The notes under the pieces are model-generated. The model was not told the DNA's origin, made no database searches, and saw only the letters and a list, made by a program, of their open reading frames with translations. Made by a program: the position numbers and the translations under genes. Shown here piece by piece: positions 1-9,782 of a DNA stretch of 64,000 bases (positions are counted from its first letter, which is position 1; each line of letters opens with the position of its first letter). The stretch is from the NCBI GenBank assembly GCA_005223045.1, contig NJBM01000003.1, positions 62,001 to 126,000 on the forward strand, given 5' to 3'. The stretch comes from Planctomycetes bacterium B3_Pla (lineage in GTDB: Bacteria; Planctomycetota; Phycisphaerae; Sedimentisphaerales; Anaerobacaceae).

Positions 1-1
1 T

Positions 2-3000
2 ATGATCGGCAGCGTCACTGCGGGGAGCCGAAAGTACATTGAGCCATCCAAGGATCTTCGCCTCGCCTCCTACGCCACGTCGCGACAGGTCGAGCAGCTT
101 GCCACCGACGAGGCCATGCGCGAGCGAGCCTTAAAGACTGTCGAGCGCATGGGTATCACGAAAATATACCTCGAAGTCTATCGCGGCGGCCACGTGGTCT
201 CGCCCGAACACCTCATCTTTGCACGAGACTGGCTCCGGGAAAAGGGCGTCGAGGTAGTCGGCGGCATCGCCACTGTGCCCGGCGGGGATTTCGGCGTGCG
301 GCAAAAAGGCCCGCTCGGCTGGTTCAACTGGCAAAACGAAAAGACCCAGCGCGATCTCGAAAAAGTGATCCGAACGGCCGCCGGCATATTCGATACGTTC
401 ATCGTCGATGACTTCTTCTGCACAGGCGACGTAAGCGCCGAATCGAGAGTCGCCAAAGGCGGCCGTTCCTGGGGCGAATACCGCCGCGATTTACTCAGCA
501 AGCTGGCCTCTTCCATTTTCGTCGGCCCCGCGAAAGAGGTCAATCCCGACATCACCATGATAGTCAAGTACCCCCAGTGGTACGACCGATTTCACCTTTT
601 CGGCTACGACACTGAAACGCTTCCCCGGATTTTCGACCAGGTCTGGGTCGGCACTGAGACCCGCGACCGCAACACCCAGCGGTTCGGCTTCGTCCAGCCC
701 TACGAGGGATTCGTCAACTACCGCTGGCTCGCGAGCATCGCCGGCGACAAGATCGGCGGCGCCTGGTTCGACCACGGCGATTGTGCAGAGCACGATTTCC
801 TCGATCAGGCCTACACGAGCATCCTGGCCGGGGCCTCGGAGCTGGTTTTCTTCAACTTCAACAACGTCATGTCAGGCCACCCCGATCACGAGAAGGTTGT
901 TGCCGAATCGGACCGGCTTGCCGAACTCGCCGCCTTTGTCCGAGAGCACCCTGTCATCGGTATCCCCGCCTACAAGCCGCCAAACAGCGACCCCGGCGGC
1001 GACATGTACATCATGGATTTTCTCGGCATGTTGGGAATACCCATCATACCGGTGCACGAATTTCCGCAAAGCGCCCCGGTCGTCTTTCTGCCCGCCCAGG
1101 CGGCAACCGATCCGGACCTGCTTGACCATATCAAAAAGGCCCGCGCGAGGGGCGCGCATCTCATACTCACCACAAGCCTGCTGATCACATCCGATCAAGG
1201 CGACGAGCTTGCCCGGATGGCTGGAGTCAATCCGGACCTGCGGTCAGAGCCGACTCATGCTAAACTGGCACACGAATCCGAAAGCAAGAATGTGACCGTT
1301 AGTATAGAATCGACTATTGAGTGCGCGCCCGAACCTGGCAACATAGTGTGTACTTCAGGCAATAAGCAATATGCCCTTCTAAAAGTAAGGAAATCGCCGC
1401 AAGGTCGCGTCGCCTTGCTCAACACGCACACCTACAACCAGGCCGACTTCGATGCCGTAGGCGAGGTTTTGCTCTGCCCCCGGCAGTTGGGTCTGCTTGA
1501 GATGCAAAAGCCGGCTCTTTCAGTCCTCCGCGATGCATTCGGCGGCGCAGTGTTTGACGGCCCCGCCTGCGTTACATATCACCCTTTCGGCTCTTTGGCA
1601 TCGGGCAATTGCGTCATCCAGAACTTCAACGACAAAGCTGTGAACGTCACCCTCACCCTTCCCGTCCAGGAAGGCAGGCCCAATAAATTCGCAGAGGCAT
1701 TTTCCGGAAAGCCCATTGCTGTTCGCACCGCCGACTCTAAAGGCCACATCGCACTGGATTTGCCCATTCCCGCCAGAGACCGCGTCTGGATTCGGCGCGA
1801 ACGAGGCGTTCGTTATACGGTTGAGGTTGAAGAGGTTGTTACGAAATATGCGCCAGCCAATAACGGCGCCGGGCCTATGTGGTGCTATGGCTCTACGGTT
1901 ATTGCAAGGCAGGGAAAGGATGTTTACCTTTCAAACATCGAGACGGGCAAGGATGTTCCGCCGCTATGCAATACGCGTTGGCAGTTGTGGCATCGCTCGC
2001 CGGACGGCTGGAGCCTTGAACAAAGTGAGAAGGACTATCGACAACGCGAGCCCTGCCCGATAGCGATTCTCCATGCAGGGCCCGTCTTTCTATCGGTTAA
2101 TCCGTCTATTAAGCCTGTCGGCACAAAGTACGGGCCGTGTGCCCCGTCGGTCCTTGAATTCGACCCGGCACATCCCGCCGGACCGGCCAAAACGCATGCG
2201 CCCGCATGGACCGACGGCACCTACTTTACCGACCATTCGTACCGGGGCTTTGCCGCCGACGGGGCAAGCGGCGAGCTTTTGCTCTTGAATATCAATGCCG
2301 AAACCGGCGACCAATTCGTTTCTTACCGTGACAGCAAGGGCGCATGGCATCAAAAAGGTAAAATCACGTTTCCCATCAGGTCTTGCTATCCCCAGGTGGC
2401 ACTGCGGGACGGCTCGGCCCACGTGATGGCAATCGGCGATATCGTCGAGCCGGTGGAAGAATGGCGGAAGCTGAAATTCGAGAAATTGAAACGCAACTGG
2501 GACTATGTATTCCGGCGACTGTTCTACACCTACACCGGCAACATCAACACAACCGGTTTTTGCCCCCCTATCGAAATCGACACCGTTGAACAGACATGCG
2601 GACACATTAGCAATCTTGATCTGTACGTTGACAAAACGGGCGCAGCCCATCTGCTTTACTTAAGGCGGCCTCATCAATACGATTTTATTCGCGACAAGTA
2701 CTTCCCAGGCCAGGCAATGGTCGCCCAGCTCGAATACGTCGTTGTCAAAGACGGCACAGTCGTATCGAGAAGGACGCTGGCCGAGACACCGCAGGGACCG
2801 TCTTTCGCTCGCTTTCACGTTGACGACGCCGGGAGGCTCTACCTCGTTGCAGCAGGTACGGGCCTCGAAAAGGGACAACGCACATTCGGCAATTATCTGG
2901 CTCGAATAGGAGCAGGCAAAGGCAAGCCGAGTTTCAGGCGTCTCGCTCTTGAGCATCCGTTCCACAGCTTCTTCACAAACACTCCTCGCGGCGGATCGAA

Positions 3001-3091
3001 ACCATCCGATGTCATCGACCTGTTCGGCATCGCCGACGACAATCCGAATCTTCGGTACGCTCGAATTCGTATCGGCCCCGGCGACAACTAA
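2..3091 (+). CDS. Secreted glycoside-hydrolase-like protein, 5'-partial
   Basis: The frame is open from the window edge, so the true start and any signal peptide probably lie upstream; the ATG at base 2 may be internal. The first ~310 residues read like a (beta/alpha)8 barrel, with alternating strands such as ITKIYLEVYRGG and DTFIVDDFF. Residues ~330-390 resemble the Rossmann-like trimerisation domain of GH42-type enzymes (MLGIPIIPV, then VVFLPAQAA and GAHLILTTSLL). The last ~400 residues look beta-rich, possibly a propeller. A carbohydrate-active function is inferred from this three-part layout and from the neighbouring secreted carbohydrate proteins; I cannot name a family or point to catalytic acids with confidence. 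The stop codon abuts the stop of the convergent PQQ gene with no spacer. Confidence 0.6.
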   Translation: MIGSVTAGSRKYIEPSKDLRLASYATSRQVEQLATDEAMRERALKTVERMGITKIYLEVYRGGHVVSPEHLIFARDWLREKGVEVVGGIATVPGGDFGVRQKGPLGWFNWQNEKTQRDLEKVIRTAAGIFDTFIVDDFFCTGDVSAESRVAKGGRSWGEYRRDLLSKLASSIFVGPAKEVNPDITMIVKYPQWYDRFHLFGYDTETLPRIFDQVWVGTETRDRNTQRFGFVQPYEGFVNYRWLASIAGDKIGGAWFDHGDCAEHDFLDQAYTSILAGASELVFFNFNNVMSGHPDHEKVVAESDRLAELAAFVREHPVIGIPAYKPPNSDPGGDMYIMDFLGMLGIPIIPVHEFPQSAPVVFLPAQAATDPDLLDHIKKARARGAHLILTTSLLITSDQGDELARMAGVNPDLRSEPTHAKLAHESESKNVTVSIESTIECAPEPGNIVCTSGNKQYALLKVRKSPQGRVALLNTHTYNQADFDAVGEVLLCPRQLGLLEMQKPALSVLRDAFGGAVFDGPACVTYHPFGSLASGNCVIQNFNDKAVNVTLTLPVQEGRPNKFAEAFSGKPIAVRTADSKGHIALDLPIPARDRVWIRRERGVRYTVEVEEVVTKYAPANNGAGPMWCYGSTVIARQGKDVYLSNIETGKDVPPLCNTRWQLWHRSPDGWSLEQSEKDYRQREPCPIAILHAGPVFLSVNPSIKPVGTKYGPCAPSVLEFDPAHPAGPAKTHAPAWTDGTYFTDHSYRGFAADGASGELLLLNINAETGDQFVSYRDSKGAWHQKGKITFPIRSCYPQVALRDGSAHVMAIGDIVEPVEEWRKLKFEKLKRNWDYVFRRLFYTYTGNINTTGFCPPIEIDTVEQTCGHISNLDLYVDKTGAAHLLYLRRPHQYDFIRDKYFPGQAMVAQLEYVVVKDGTVVSRRTLAETPQGPSFARFHVDDAGRLYLVAAGTGLEKGQRTFGNYLARIGAGKGKPSFRRLALEHPFHSFFTNTPRGGSKPSDVIDLFGIADDNPNLRYARIRIGPGDN

Positions 3092-6000
3092 TTACCATCG
3101 CGCGCTCTTGACGGGCATTGCGGCAATCTGGCCCGCACCTTCTCTGACAACCTCGATGAAGTTGATAATAGGGGCCTGACTCACCTGAGGATCGGCCGAT
3201 TTGGGAAGCAATTCAAGAGTAAGAGCACTTCCCGCCCTGATGCCTTTGAATTCCTTTACGACCGCCCTGTTGGCCTGCCCTGCTGTTGCCATGATGTCAA
3301 AACTCGCCAGCACGACTTTGTCCTGGAGTTTGATGCCAAATACACGCCGGCCCACACGGTCTGTCGGCAGCGCATTGAAGCCGAGGCGGACAGTGTACGA
3401 GGCGGCGGTCCGCCCGGAATCACCATCGTTCAGCGGTATTTCGCAACGCAGCATCCCTCGGCAGCCGGAGGTGAACAGCCAGGGCTTATCCGTGCCGGTA
3501 ATGCGGACGTTTTTGAAGTCGCGGCAGAAATACCCCATCCCAGGCAAAATCCTTGCACGCAGATCGAACTTCACGCCGTAATTGGGGAAATGCGTATGCG
3601 AACTCGTTTTCGGATTGGGATAACCGAACCATACCGTCCCTTCGTCATCCTTTCTGTCCGCAGGAGCACCCAAATTGATGGTGAAACGCTTGACGGGATT
3701 CAACCCGCCCGGGGTGACATAAACGGTCCAGGGTTGAGGCCTGTTCGGCTTGCGCACCATCGCCAGCGAGCAACGTACCGGGTACGAGCACGTGCAGCCG
3801 GCCGCCGCCTCCTGTGAGAGCAATACGCCGCCTGCCGGTATTACGCTTATGGCACAGCCCGGACGGTAAGCTCCGAAGATGGTGACTCCGTTGTCCTGCT
3901 CGAGGTCATAAAATGCCGTGCAGGCCGAGCGATAGAAAAGGCCCTTGGCCGAAGCGGCGGTGGTGCCGCAGGTGTGGCCGGGACGCAAGAATTCCCAGGG
4001 AACTTTCTCGCCCGTAATCGGATGATAGCGCATGACAGTCTCGCCCGTGCGAAGATCGCAGGCTCGCGGCTCTAAAATGATCTTGTCTCCGACGATTACC
4101 GGTCGCGTGCGGTAGTTCAGGGGGCGGGACCAAACCATATCGCCGTTCTCGGCCGATAGCGCCGTGATGCGTCGCCATTTCATGCCGCCCTCTCTGAATC
4201 TCCACGCGTCGTGGTTGCCGTGGTTGCCGAAGAACAGGAGCAATCCGCCACTGTAGGCGGCTCCCATCTTGTCGCCGCAGCATCCGGTCAAATCCGTGGG
4301 CTGTTTCCAGATTTCATCCCCGGTAGCAGCATCAACCGCGAAAACCATTCTCACGTCGGCATCGTCGTACGTCAGGCTCCCTTCGGGCTGTTCCTCCTTA
4401 AACAGCTCAGCTTCGAGAGAAGCGATCAGATATTCGACAGTCCGTTTTTGTCCATAAGAGGGGTCCTCCTTCAGCTTCCGGGCCAGAAATTCTTTCTTTT
4501 CCCTTAACTCTTCAAGGATTCCTTCCCGTTCTTTATACACGCCCTTCTGCGTGAGTTTTTTCCTTCTCTTGAGAGATCGGCTTTTCACCTTTTCAGAGAC
4601 CGCACTGTCGGCGTAGAACAGCTTGCCGTCTCCCAGCACAATTGTTATGTTGGCGATTTTCTCGCCCTCGCGTTTCCAGAGCAATTCGCCTGTTTCCGTA
4701 TCAATCGCGAATATTGTGTCGCAGGTCATCAGGCTGTCGGTCACAGCGTTTTTCTGGAGGAATTCACCGCCTCGGCCAAAAGATGTCATGTACCGATACA
4801 TGGTCCCTCCCCGTTGAGCGGCCATCTGCAAATCCTTCGGATTTGGGTATAGCTTTTTCGAGTACTCATACCGGTCTCTGTACTCTTCGGGCACATCCTC
4901 GATATTCTTCCATTTTCCATTTTCCACGAAACGCTTCAAAACGCCGCCGTAATCTTCTTTCATGGCTTTAGCAGTCGAGCCATAGAGAATGTTGCCGACA
5001 ACCGATACGTATCCCCACCTCCGCGCACTTCCGTCCGGCGAGCTGGGGATCTTGTACTCACATATCGTTTCGCCCGTCTCCGGGTCCAGGCGGTAACACT
5101 TGTCGTGAGCAGCCACATAGAGACCGGTCTTCGTTACAGTAAGATTTCCAGAGTCGGCTTTGATCTTCACTCGCACCGCTCCCGGGATCTCTCTTTTCCA
5201 AAGCGGGGTCCCATTGAACGCATCCACGGCCATTATCAAGTCTTCACCCTCCATGAACATGCGGCCGTCCATCGCCACGGGGCTTTGAGCGCGCGCGTGC
5301 CGTTCCGTCATTCCCCTGGGGCCTGGCTCCCCGAACCAGAGAATCCCCAGCGGGCCATAGACCAGTTCGTCGCCGGAACAGGCTGTATTTTGAGGATCGC
5401 CGTACTGCTGCGTCCAGGCGCCCGCGCCTTCCAGCGGGCCTTGTACGAAATTCCTCCATTCGACTTGCCCTTCACGATGAAAACTCAGGTAAGCCGTGCC
5501 TCCCCAGGGACGAAGAATCCGCTGCCCCTCTTCGGTCGTCCCGATTGTTCTGCCGGTGAGCAGCATTCCGTCGGAGACGATCAAATTGGCGAAATATTGG
5601 GGCAACGATTCTGTATCCCAAGGCTCAACTACAACCCGCTTACCCAACAAGCCGGCGGCTTCGAGGTTCCTGCGGGCTACTGCTAATTTCGCCGGATCCT
5701 TTTCCAAACCTACTATCTTTAGCTCCGTTCTCTTAGCTAATTCATAAGCAAGCCGCCCCTCGCCGCAGTCCAGGACCAGGGCGTATCCTTTCTTTGCGCC
5801 GGTTTCAGCCAGAATCTTTTCCACAGCTTCCTTATACGTTTCAGTATGCGAGTCGTTTGGATACGGATCATTGTTTGTTTCCGGCTTGATTACTTTCGCG
5901 GCGGCAACTTTTGTTTCGCCAAAGCAGTACACGGGACCTTTGTCGCTACTGACTACGAGATGACCATTGGAGGCCGCCAAGGCAACGGCTGCACCATCCA

Positions 6001-7375
6001 CATCGCTCCTCCACACTTGCTCACCGGTCGTTGCGTCAATGCCGACGACGATTTCGTCTCCACCCGCGAAGACAACGTCCCCTGCCAGGAGTATGGAACG
6101 AAGCCCTTTCTTCGAGTATCGCCACTTGAAGCTCGTGCTTTTGAGCCTTTTCAATTCTGCATCGGCGTTACTTATCTTCTCTGACAATTCAGCAATTAGT
6201 CCGCTTAGCTTCTCGCGGGCAGTCTCATCGGCTGAAGCAAGTTTCTTTTTCGATTCATCCACCTGAGTTTGCCATTTTCGCCGGTCGCCTGTGAGCTTGT
6301 TAGCTTTTCGTACGGCTTCGGAATGGACTCCTCGGTCAATCGCGTAAACGCCATCCTGGGTCAGGATGTATGAGGCATTGCGAGTGACGGCCATATCAAT
6401 TCCCGGGAACCAGGCGAAGGCATCTCCCTGCCGTTTGCCCGTCTTGGCGTCGTAAGCTACCTTGTGAGGCTTGCCCGAGTAATCGACGCCGGAGATCAGC
6501 CTGTCATCGTCCAGCAGGGACCACGTGCCGCCGCGCTTTCCGCCCGGAGAGGCACAGTAGAGAAACTTGCCGGTTTTGCGATCAAAAGCTGCCGGCATGG
6601 ACCGTCCCGAGGGAACATAAACGATGTCTCTCGACGCAATCAGGTACCCGTGCGGCGATATCCCGCCGTACTCCATCTCATGCGCGCGATCGCCGATGGT
6701 GTCGTTCTTCCAGGCCACCGAGCCGTCGTCTGCCTTGAGGGCACAAACATACAGCCCTTCGTACGGAAAAATCCCCGCCGCGAAATAGACAGTCCCGCCG
6801 TCAACCAGCACGCCTGTTCTAACAGGCCACAGCGATATCATTCTGCCGTTGCCGATGACCTTTTCATCGCTGGGACCGGCCCGGTATTTCCATACGAGTG
6901 AACCATCCTCGGCATTAACACAATACACGCAGCCATCGTCGGAGCCGACGTAAACCTTGCCGCGATAAACGGCGGGAGCAAAACGAACCGGCCCCTGCGT
7001 AAAGAATTGCCAACGTATCACGCCTTTAGCCACATCGACAGAATAAACCTTGTTTGTCACGCCAGAGCCAAAATAGGCGTTGCCGCCTGCTATGACCACA
7101 TGATACGCATTATCGTTGTGCATTCTCGGCAGCTCTTCCGAAGGCATGGGCCAGGCTGGTTTGGGCGGATGCGCGGGAACATATTTCCAGTGCAGAGAAA
7201 GCCCCGCGCCAACGGTCTCGGAGGTTACGCCGCTTCGCGTTATGTCGGAGCGGTAAGTCGGCCAATCCTCCGCAACGCCGACGCTGCACACTGCCAACAA
7301 CGTCAGAAGAGCAGGGCCAATGCGAAAACGCGCCCATACGTGTCTGTCATTCGTAATTGCGATTTGCCGCTTCAT
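3092..7375 (-). CDS. Giant PQQ-type beta-propeller protein with embedded methyltransferase-like domain
   Basis: Start chosen at 7375 because GGAGGT lies 7 nt upstream and the product (~1,427 aa) then begins MKRQIAIT followed by a hydrophobic signal peptide ending near VGVAEDWPTYR. An upstream in-frame ATG at 7414 lacks these signs. Many blade motifs of the PQQ/BamB type are visible, such as VYCVNAEDGSLVWKY and MAVDAFNGTPLWKRE. Around residues 525-620 a class I methyltransferase-like Rossmann segment is embedded (ALVLDCGEGRLAYELA, then IVGLEKDP). Two charged coiled-coil stretches sit near residues 360-415 and 930-995. The protein is probably secreted or periplasmic. Whether it binds PQQ or methylates anything is unknown; propellers of this type often act in binding or assembly. 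Confidence 0.8.
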   Translation of the reverse strand: MKRQIAITNDRHVWARFRIGPALLTLLAVCSVGVAEDWPTYRSDITRSGVTSETVGAGLSLHWKYVPAHPPKPAWPMPSEELPRMHNDNAYHVVIAGGNAYFGSGVTNKVYSVDVAKGVIRWQFFTQGPVRFAPAVYRGKVYVGSDDGCVYCVNAEDGSLVWKYRAGPSDEKVIGNGRMISLWPVRTGVLVDGGTVYFAAGIFPYEGLYVCALKADDGSVAWKNDTIGDRAHEMEYGGISPHGYLIASRDIVYVPSGRSMPAAFDRKTGKFLYCASPGGKRGGTWSLLDDDRLISGVDYSGKPHKVAYDAKTGKRQGDAFAWFPGIDMAVTRNASYILTQDGVYAIDRGVHSEAVRKANKLTGDRRKWQTQVDESKKKLASADETAREKLSGLIAELSEKISNADAELKRLKSTSFKWRYSKKGLRSILLAGDVVFAGGDEIVVGIDATTGEQVWRSDVDGAAVALAASNGHLVVSSDKGPVYCFGETKVAAAKVIKPETNNDPYPNDSHTETYKEAVEKILAETGAKKGYALVLDCGEGRLAYELAKRTELKIVGLEKDPAKLAVARRNLEAAGLLGKRVVVEPWDTESLPQYFANLIVSDGMLLTGRTIGTTEEGQRILRPWGGTAYLSFHREGQVEWRNFVQGPLEGAGAWTQQYGDPQNTACSGDELVYGPLGILWFGEPGPRGMTERHARAQSPVAMDGRMFMEGEDLIMAVDAFNGTPLWKREIPGAVRVKIKADSGNLTVTKTGLYVAAHDKCYRLDPETGETICEYKIPSSPDGSARRWGYVSVVGNILYGSTAKAMKEDYGGVLKRFVENGKWKNIEDVPEEYRDRYEYSKKLYPNPKDLQMAAQRGGTMYRYMTSFGRGGEFLQKNAVTDSLMTCDTIFAIDTETGELLWKREGEKIANITIVLGDGKLFYADSAVSEKVKSRSLKRRKKLTQKGVYKEREGILEELREKKEFLARKLKEDPSYGQKRTVEYLIASLEAELFKEEQPEGSLTYDDADVRMVFAVDAATGDEIWKQPTDLTGCCGDKMGAAYSGGLLLFFGNHGNHDAWRFREGGMKWRRITALSAENGDMVWSRPLNYRTRPVIVGDKIILEPRACDLRTGETVMRYHPITGEKVPWEFLRPGHTCGTTAASAKGLFYRSACTAFYDLEQDNGVTIFGAYRPGCAISVIPAGGVLLSQEAAAGCTCSYPVRCSLAMVRKPNRPQPWTVYVTPGGLNPVKRFTINLGAPADRKDDEGTVWFGYPNPKTSSHTHFPNYGVKFDLRARILPGMGYFCRDFKNVRITGTDKPWLFTSGCRGMLRCEIPLNDGDSGRTAASYTVRLGFNALPTDRVGRRVFGIKLQDKVVLASFDIMATAGQANRAVVKEFKGIRAGSALTLELLPKSADPQVSQAPIINFIEVVREGAGQIAAMPVKSARW

Positions 7376-7572
7376 TTGAATACCTCCAAAAAAACTATGA
7401 AACATACTTGCCACTCCAACTGGAGCAAACTTGCCGCCAGCCTGTCCGTATTGATTATAATCGCATTCGATGCAACAGAACAGAGTTTTTCCGGCTTATT
7501 ATGTCCGCTCACCAATGGCAACGAGTCGGATATCCCTGTTCCCCGACGATCACAATTGGTATAATCCGTATC

Positions 7573-8742
7573 ATGCAATATATGAGAAAAAAGTGCCGGA
7601 TAATTCGACAGCTAATATTCCTGGTCCTGGCGATCAGTATCAGGGCCGATGGTTCTCAGTCGTCTCAAAGCACGTATTATGTGACAAGAAAACTACCTTC
7701 TGAAAGAACGAGTTATACCGATCCAACTACAGGCATGGAAATTACCATGCTGACGACCTCGGCGGCAAAAGATAATAAAATCTACCAGACGCACCCCAAC
7801 TGGACGGCGGACGGCCGGCACATTGTCTTTATGTCCGACCGGAGCGGGACAAATCAGTATTTCGCAGTTTCGGTCAAGACCGGAACAATCGTGCAGCTCA
7901 CCGACGACAAGCAGCCCGGCAATGCTTTTGTGAGCCGGACCAGGAATCGTATGTACTACGTATCCGGCCGCACAATATGGGATGCCGACATAGATTCGAT
8001 CCTGCGCTCGCATGAGCCGAGGGACGCCGATACGTTTCGCCGCAAAGTGGCTGATCTACCAGACGGCGCAGCGCTCAGCGGAAGCACTTCAGTGGATAGC
8101 AACGGAAAAGACATATACATGGGAGTACAGTATGACGAGGATTCGTGGGGTCTGCTGGCTCTGGATGCAGACACGGGAAAGTTCCGAAAGATAATCGACA
8201 GCGACTTTCGCGTAGGCCATTGCCAGGCCCACCCATCAATCAGCGGGCTGATAATGTACTGCTGGGAGACCGGCGGCGATTCTCCGCAGCGAATGTGGAT
8301 TGTCAACGCAGACGGACGTGATAACGGGCCGTTCTACAAAGAGACGTACGATGAGTGGGTAACGCATGAAGTATGGTGGGGGCCGAACAAGGCAATCTTT
8401 ACTATCTGGCCCAGGAACGAGGAGATGCTGAAGAAGCCCCACGGCATCGCTTATATCAGCCTCCAGGACAGAACGCTGCACATTCTCAGCCAAAAGAAAT
8501 ACTGGCACGTGGGGGCAAGCCCCGATGGGAAATGGGCGGCAGGCGACACATTTGACGGTGAAATCTTTTTGATAAACGGCGATACCGGCCGGGCCAGGCT
8601 ATTTACGCAGGGACATAGGCCGCAAGGAGCCACAGTGCATCCGCACCCGTCTTTTTCGCCTGACGGCTCCTCAGTGCTCTTTTGCTCGGAAAGAAACGGT
8701 AACTGGGATTTGTTCCTGGTCCGGTTGAAACAAGACAAGTGA
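7573..8742 (+). CDS. Secreted oligogalacturonate-lyase-like / TolB-like beta-propeller
   Basis: The product has PD40-type blades (HPNWTADGRHIVFMSD, HPSFSPDGSSVLFCSE) and motifs such as GHCQAHPS, EWVTHEVWW and HVGASPDGKWAAGD that resemble the PL22 oligogalacturonate lyase family, whose metal site is built from His and Gln residues. Start chosen at 7573 (MQYMRKKC), just before a signal-like hydrophobic segment (LIFLVLAISIRA); ATG 7582 is also possible, and the longer frame from 7357 lacks a plausible start. A perfect TATAAT lies 7 nt before 7573 and no Shine-Dalgarno is visible, so the message could be leaderless. Role inferred: breakdown of unsaturated pectin oligomers, or simply a TolB-like propeller. 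It is divergent from the PQQ gene. Confidence 0.6.
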   Translation: MQYMRKKCRIIRQLIFLVLAISIRADGSQSSQSTYYVTRKLPSERTSYTDPTTGMEITMLTTSAAKDNKIYQTHPNWTADGRHIVFMSDRSGTNQYFAVSVKTGTIVQLTDDKQPGNAFVSRTRNRMYYVSGRTIWDADIDSILRSHEPRDADTFRRKVADLPDGAALSGSTSVDSNGKDIYMGVQYDEDSWGLLALDADTGKFRKIIDSDFRVGHCQAHPSISGLIMYCWETGGDSPQRMWIVNADGRDNGPFYKETYDEWVTHEVWWGPNKAIFTIWPRNEEMLKKPHGIAYISLQDRTLHILSQKKYWHVGASPDGKWAAGDTFDGEIFLINGDTGRARLFTQGHRPQGATVHPHPSFSPDGSSVLFCSERNGNWDLFLVRLKQDK

Positions 8743-8756
8743 CGAAACAGTCGTTC

Positions 8757-9752
8757 TTATGCCTTCTTAGCTCGGACCAGGGAATTCATAAACTCGTCCC
8801 GATACACAAGCGTCACCTCATCGAAGCCTGCCTCGCGAAGATCCTCGCTGTATTCATCGAACGTGAAAGTCCCGCCGCCTTCGGTTGCAACCAACATGTT
8901 GACGGCAAACAATGCACCTCCCCCGGGGCTTGTGTGGGATGGGTCCATGACCACATCCCGGATGACAACCGCGCCGCCCTCGTTCAGGGCTTTGTGAATC
9001 TTAGCGAAGAGCGCACGGTTCTGCTCCCTGGAGTTCTGATGGCAAATCGCTCCGAGCCAGGCCAGATCGACGCCTCCGGGCAGGTCGTCCACATAGAAAT
9101 CGCCCGGCACAAGCCTCACCCTGTCGGCCATTCCCGCCTCGCCGATGCGCTGCTCAGCCATAGGTATAACATCAGGCAGATCGAACAGCGTCGCCTCGGC
9201 ATCGGGCATCGCGGCAAGAAACGCCATCGTCCATGTGCCCGAGGCGCCTCCGATATCGAGCAGGTGACTAAACTCCAGCGGCTTGAGCCTGCCGACAACC
9301 TCTGCGGCTGCGGGCGCTGAGAAATTGTGCATTGCGCCTATAAAGGCGGTCTGGTCGGCAGCTTCGCCGCGGATGCTCGGTATTCGCTCGGCAGGTTTTC
9401 CGGTTTGTGTCACGCGGGCCAACTGTGCCCAGCGACTGAGGCAATTAGCCAGGTGGCGAACCATAGGCAGGACGTTCTGAGGTGAGCTTTCGGTCAACAG
9501 TTGCGCAACTTCATCGGGGACGCTGTAATCACCGCCCTGTTTGGTCAGGAATCCCAACGCCGTAAGCGCATCGAGTAATATCGTTGTCGCCCGCAGGTCG
9601 GCGCCGAGCCTGGAGGCCAAAGCCTGGGCGGTCATTGCTTTTTCGTGCAGCGGACTAAACACATCCAACTCCGCCGCCGCATTCAGCACGCAGGCCCGCT
9701 GAAATGACCATGCGACACTCAGAACCTCTTCGGCAGTCCATTGCTTTGCCAT
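8757..9752 (-). CDS. SAM-dependent O-methyltransferase, winged-helix dimerisation type
   Basis: The ~100-residue N-terminal region reads as the winged-helix dimerisation domain of the hydroxyneurosporene/acetylserotonin O-methyltransferase class (AAELDVFSPL, MTAQALASRLG, ALGFLTKQGG). It is followed by a class I methyltransferase fold with the SAM-binding glycine loop LLDIGGASGTWT (near residue 165), an acidic strand end ATLFDLPDV and motif VRLVPGDFY. Length (331 aa) fits the family. The substrate is unknown; related enzymes methylate small aromatic or polyketide hydroxyls. The gene is convergent with the propeller gene (14-bp gap) and lies just downstream of the DUF5060 gene on the same strand, with which it may be co-transcribed. 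Confidence 0.75.
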   Translation of the reverse strand: MAKQWTAEEVLSVAWSFQRACVLNAAAELDVFSPLHEKAMTAQALASRLGADLRATTILLDALTALGFLTKQGGDYSVPDEVAQLLTESSPQNVLPMVRHLANCLSRWAQLARVTQTGKPAERIPSIRGEAADQTAFIGAMHNFSAPAAAEVVGRLKPLEFSHLLDIGGASGTWTMAFLAAMPDAEATLFDLPDVIPMAEQRIGEAGMADRVRLVPGDFYVDDLPGGVDLAWLGAICHQNSREQNRALFAKIHKALNEGGAVVIRDVVMDPSHTSPGGGALFAVNMLVATEGGGTFTFDEYSEDLREAGFDEVTLVYRDEFMNSLVRAKKA

Positions 9753-9782
9753 CGCGGTGCTCCTTTTAGTGATATTTCCATC

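Noticed and set aside
7357-7572. N-terminal extension of the oligogalacturonate-lyase-like gene
   Set aside because: It overlaps the divergent PQQ gene start, has no ribosome-binding site, and precedes the signal peptide.
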